Origin: UBA7239 sp035456205
Lineage (GTDB): Bacteria > Pseudomonadota > Gammaproteobacteria > Pseudomonadales > UBA7239
Direction: 5' to 3'
Assembly: GCA_035456205.1 (NCBI GenBank)
Contig: DATIDQ010000131.1
Span: forward strand, 1-8,939
Length of the DNA stretch: 8,939 nt
Of this stretch, positions 6,487-8,939 are shown piece by piece (position 1 is the stretch's first letter; every line of letters begins with the position of its first letter). The notes beneath the pieces are model-generated. The model was not told the DNA's origin, made no database searches, and was given only the letters and a program-made list of their open reading frames with translations. Both the position numbers and the translations under genes were made by a program.

Positions 6487-8157
6487 ATGTCATTCTTTGA
6501 TATCGCACTGCAGTGTTGCGACGCCGACGACTATTTGATGAATGGTGAGGTATGCGCGAAAGGTGGCGTTTGCTACGGTGGTCTGCGCCCTGTCGGTGAT
6601 TATCTGTGGTTTAGCATCCCGGCTCGGCTCGGTTGGCCAGAAAACTCTCTGATTGCCATGAATTTTTTTGTCACTGCTGTGTGCGTGTTACTGTCTGTCC
6701 TGGCTTTACGTAAACTGCTGGCAGCGGCTCATAATATTACGTTGGGTAAGTCGGCATTATTGATTTGTTTTGCACTCAGTGCTCTTGCCCATGCAATATT
6801 TTTATTACCTACCATATTCCATACATTGTCAGATTCACCTGCGAATGCGCTGTTGCTAAGTGGTATATGGATTCTTGTATTGGCGCATTACAACAGGAAT
6901 AACAGAGCGAGAGTCCTGCTATTTTTTCTGGTGGGGATATGTTTTGGATTGGCGGCATGGCTAAGGGCTTTCTATCTTTATCCTGTTTTAGCTGGATTAG
7001 TTGTTTATATATTGCTGTGGATTTTTTCCAGCAAAAAAAAATGGCATGAATTATTGATTTTGTTGGCATTATTGCCGGTTGGGCTGCAGTATTGTGTCAT
7101 ACATCGTGAATACGGTACGTATGGTTATCTTGATGATAGTTCTACTAGCTATTGGATATACAACCATCTTAATACTCCCTATATTGGCTTTGACACTGTT
7201 TTTCCGCGCACAGGCTATTTCTGGCGGCCCCAGCATTGCACAGCAACATTTGGCATTCTCAACGGTTTACAAGAAGGAAATTATCATGACGCAGTGTGTG
7301 TTATAGCGGAGCGGCTGTATTTCTATTTAGGCACTTACAAAACAAAAACCTACACATTTACTAACGTAAAAAATGTATTAGATAGTAATTATATTGAAAA
7401 TATAGGTGACATAAATTCTCAGTGGTTTACTGACAGACTTGCATGGCAACAAGATGTGGAGCGAGCCCCGAATGGCGAAAAGACGGCGGATAAGTTAACC
7501 ATCCAGGAGACGGCGGCGGATGGGAAAGGTGATGTGTTGCAGTGGGTGCCGCTGCCGGGCGGTGTTCCATATACATTCAGTGTGTGGTTGTGGTCGCCAT
7601 TAGCTAAAACAATCAATTTATCTATTTCGCGCCATTACGATCCTGTTCTTGTTGCCGTGCAGCAAGTTACATTGTCAGCAGAACCAACGCGTTATTCCGT
7701 TACGGGAATAACGCCAACGGATGGTTTATACGATATCAATATCGGGCGGACGGTTTATCCAGAAAGCACGACTACGTTTGGTACAGAGGTCGGCGATTAT
7801 TTTTATGCGTGGGGAGCCCAACTGGAAGCGGGCACTAAAGTGACGGATTACAATGGATTGGAGCTGGCTAACGCAGACAGTGTTCGTGTTTGGCGCCCGG
7901 CGCTATTAGTGCTGAACATTATGATATTGATTTTCTGTGTGGCAGCATTTATCCAGCATAGGAAATTCTGGCTGCAAAGTAGAACAGGTATTGCTGTGTT
8001 ATCAATGTTTCTTGTTGCTGCAGTTGAGTGTGTCGCTATTATTCCTGAGCAGCGATTTACCGTTGGTTTAATGATTTTCTTTTGGATTATTGCCGCTACA
8101 TTTATTTTTATGAAGTTAAGATGCAAGAATCATTTGTTGTTTTTCCGGAATTTTTAG
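6487..8157 (+). CDS. Polytopic membrane protein, GT-C-like, with inserted phage-tail-like carbohydrate-binding domain (tandem paralogue 1)
   Basis: A 556-residue predicted inner-membrane protein of no named family I can assign. Residues 1-55 are a polar segment with an acidic CDADDY motif (11-16) and GLRPVGDYLW (32-41). This looks like the first periplasmic loop of GT-C glycosyltransferases, where acidic residues bind the lipid-phosphate sugar. About six hydrophobic helices follow, at roughly 56-78, 88-108, 120-134, 143-155, 159-180 and 189-205. A polar region with conserved aromatic residues (YGTYGYL, NTPYIGFDTVFP, GYFW) leads to a beta-rich domain at about 305-460, then three C-terminal helices at about 471-489, 499-520 and 526-543. 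Cysteines 10, 11, 23, 29 and 251 are shared with the next gene and would suit disulfides in the periplasm. Unusually, no helix precedes the first loop. A glycan transferase role is inferred from topology and neighbours only. Confidence 0.75.
   Translation: MSFFDIALQCCDADDYLMNGEVCAKGGVCYGGLRPVGDYLWFSIPARLGWPENSLIAMNFFVTAVCVLLSVLALRKLLAAAHNITLGKSALLICFALSALAHAIFLLPTIFHTLSDSPANALLLSGIWILVLAHYNRNNRARVLLFFLVGICFGLAAWLRAFYLYPVLAGLVVYILLWIFSSKKKWHELLILLALLPVGLQYCVIHREYGTYGYLDDSSTSYWIYNHLNTPYIGFDTVFPRTGYFWRPQHCTATFGILNGLQEGNYHDAVCVIAERLYFYLGTYKTKTYTFTNVKNVLDSNYIENIGDINSQWFTDRLAWQQDVERAPNGEKTADKLTIQETAADGKGDVLQWVPLPGGVPYTFSVWLWSPLAKTINLSISRHYDPVLVAVQQVTLSAEPTRYSVTGITPTDGLYDINIGRTVYPESTTTFGTEVGDYFYAWGAQLEAGTKVTDYNGLELANADSVRVWRPALLVLNIMILIFCVAAFIQHRKFWLQSRTGIAVLSMFLVAAVECVAIIPEQRFTVGLMIFFWIIAATFIFMKLRCKNHLLFFRNF
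6970..7040 (+). repeat. Near-identical 71-bp tract shared with 8659-8729 (copy 1)
   Basis: Aligned at the fixed offset of 1689 nt between the two tandem genes, this stretch differs from its partner at only two positions (7011 and 7015). The 41 bases 6970-7010 are identical, as are the 25 bases 7016-7040. Flanking sequence is clearly more diverged, including at third codon positions. The tract ends in a run of nine adenines at 7033-7041. Confidence 0.9.
7399..7866 (+). other. Protein domain: phage-tail-like carbohydrate-binding jelly roll inside the membrane protein
   Basis: This covers residues 305-460 of the product. The succession of signatures is the one I associate with concanavalin A-like/CBM modules in phage tail and virion proteins: a W-rich opening strand (WFTDRLAW), APNGEKTADKL at 327-337 (phage form: APDGTxTADKL), YTFSVWLWS at 362-370 (YTFSVYAK), and the closing YAWGAQLEAG at 440-449, followed by a tyrosine at 454 (WGAQLEAGxxxTSY). 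In phage proteins these modules contact saccharides. Here the flanking helices would place it in the periplasm. The family likeness comes from remembered motifs, not a search. Confidence 0.6.
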
Positions 8158-8165
8158 CGGCAATC

Positions 8166-8170
8166 GGGTG
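8166..8170 (+). promoter_or_regulatory. Weak ribosome binding site of the second tandem paralogue
   Basis: GGGTG sits five nucleotides before ATG 8176, at the place occupied by AGGAG in the first copy. The stretch TCRGGWGCTTTGATG is common to both genes, so the duplicated unit included the ribosome binding site. The site is a poorer match to the 16S rRNA tail, so this copy may be translated less or rely on coupling to the stop 18 nt upstream. Confidence 0.5.
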
Positions 8171-8175
8171 CTTTG

Positions 8176-8939
8176 ATGTCATTTATTGATATTGCGTTGC
8201 AGTGTTGTGATGCGGGTGATTATTTATCGAAAGGCGCCGAATGCGCCCAGGATAATGTCTGTTATGGCGATTTGCGTCCTATAGGAGATTATTTGTGGTT
8301 CAGCATTCCATCCAGGTTGGGCTTGCCAGACAAATCATTGATTGCTGCCAATTTTGCCGTTGCTGCAATCGGTTTGTTATTGTCAGTCTTTGCGTTGCGG
8401 AAGCTATTATCAGCAGTTCATAACGTTACTTTGAGTAAGTCGGCTTTATTGATCTTGTTGCTACTCAGTGCTTGTATACATGCAATATTCTTATTGCCCA
8501 CTATATTCAACACATTGTCAGATCCTCCAGCGAGCATGGCTTTGCTGAGTGGCATCTGGCTGCTTGTATTGGCTCACTATAACGCGAATGTAGCAGCAAG
8601 AATTCTGCAGTTTTTCCTGGGTGGCCTGTGCCTGGGGCTGGCAGTTTGGCTGAGGGCCTTCTATCTTTATCCTGTTTTAGCTGGATTAGTTGTTTATATG
8701 TTGTTGTGGATTTTTTCCAGCAAAAAAAAGCGGGAGGAATTGCTGGTTTTTCTTGCGCTGTTACCGATTGGAGTACAGTTTTTTGTCATGCATCAAATGT
8801 ATGGTACTTATGGCTATCTTGGAGAAGAATCTACCAGTAGATGGGCTCGTGCCCATCTCAATACACCGTATATTGGCTACGATACCATTTTCCCTCGTGA
8901 TGGATATTTCTGGTCGCCCCAACATTGCGCAGCAACATA
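8176..8939 (+). CDS. Polytopic membrane protein, tandem paralogue 2 (3' end beyond the window)
   Basis: An open frame from ATG 8176 runs to the window edge without a stop, giving 254 complete codons. It aligns without gaps to the first 254 residues of the preceding gene, with 184 identities by hand count (about 72 percent). Shared features are the acidic first loop (CDAGDY at 11-16), LRPIGDYLWFSIP at 33-45, the six N-terminal helices, the YGTYGYL and NTPYIGYDTIFP region, and cysteines 10, 11, 23, 29 and 251. As in copy 1, no membrane helix precedes the first loop, and a TAG in the same frame at 8155-8157 (the stop of copy 1) forbids an extension. The window ends about 50 residues before the point where copy 1 begins its jelly-roll domain, so whether this copy also has it cannot be seen. 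Its intact frame argues against a decayed duplicate. Substrate and function are unknown; a paralogous transferase with a different specificity is plausible. Confidence 0.8.
   Translation, partial: MSFIDIALQCCDAGDYLSKGAECAQDNVCYGDLRPIGDYLWFSIPSRLGLPDKSLIAANFAVAAIGLLLSVFALRKLLSAVHNVTLSKSALLILLLLSACIHAIFLLPTIFNTLSDPPASMALLSGIWLLVLAHYNANVAARILQFFLGGLCLGLAVWLRAFYLYPVLAGLVVYMLLWIFSSKKKREELLVFLALLPIGVQFFVMHQMYGTYGYLGEESTSRWARAHLNTPYIGYDTIFPRDGYFWSPQHCAAT
8659..8729 (+). repeat. Near-identical 71-bp tract shared with 6970-7040 (copy 2)
   Basis: Partner of the tract in the first tandem gene, encoding the same helix and lysine patch (FYLYPVLAGLVVY through SSKKK). It matches at 69 of 71 positions. The adenine run is eight long here (8722-8729) and is followed by G. 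Confidence 0.9.

Noticed and set aside
1..8939. CRISPR arrays, tRNA or rRNA genes, insertion sequences and integrase or attachment sites
   Set aside because: I looked for regular direct repeats, cloverleaf-like segments, terminal inverted repeats and transposase motifs on both strands and saw none. The phage-like domain is embedded in a membrane protein and has no phage genes around it.

Overview
The window looks like part of a surface-polysaccharide (O-antigen, capsule or exopolysaccharide) locus of a Gram-negative bacterium, most likely a gammaproteobacterium. The basis is gene content (a 3-acetamido-3,6-dideoxyhexose pathway, a polyprenyl-phosphate glycosyltransferase and a GtrII-type membrane transferase), purine-rich Shine-Dalgarno sites and moderate base composition. 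No species can be named from the sequence. All seven genes lie on the + strand and are tightly packed: one overlaps its neighbour by a single base, and gaps after position 660 are about 4 to 56 nt. They probably form one operon that enters from the left and leaves to the right.

Layout: (1) 2-544, 3' end of a gene that begins upstream, product unrecognised. (2) A 115-nt gap with a possible weak promoter and a 10-bp palindrome. (3) 660-1697, SAM-dependent methyltransferase with an N-terminal Trm112-type zinc motif. (4) 1702-2802, DegT/DnrJ/EryC1 sugar aminotransferase. (5) 2802-3776, ArnC/GtrB-like family 2 glycosyltransferase with two C-terminal membrane helices. (6) 3788-4735, two-domain protein: left-handed beta-helix acetyltransferase plus FdtA/WxcM-type ketoisomerase. 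(7) 4757-6430, GtrII-like polytopic transferase with a C-terminal soluble domain. (8) 6487-8157 and 8176-end, two tandem paralogous polytopic membrane proteins of GT-C-like appearance; the second is cut by the window edge.

How they may work together (inference): the two-domain protein isomerises dTDP-4-keto-6-deoxyglucose, the aminotransferase installs the 3-amino group, and the acetyltransferase half caps it, giving dTDP-Fuc3NAc or dTDP-Qui3NAc. The RmlA/RmlB enzymes that feed this route are not in the window. The family 2 transferase may load a sugar onto undecaprenyl phosphate, and the polytopic transferases may pass it to a glycan on the periplasmic side. The methyltransferase may add a methyl group to the same glycan.

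The most unusual part is the tandem pair. The complete copy carries a roughly 155-residue domain resembling the carbohydrate-binding jelly-roll modules of phage tail proteins, placed between two sets of membrane helices. Both copies start directly in what should be the first periplasmic loop of a GT-C protein, with no helix before it.
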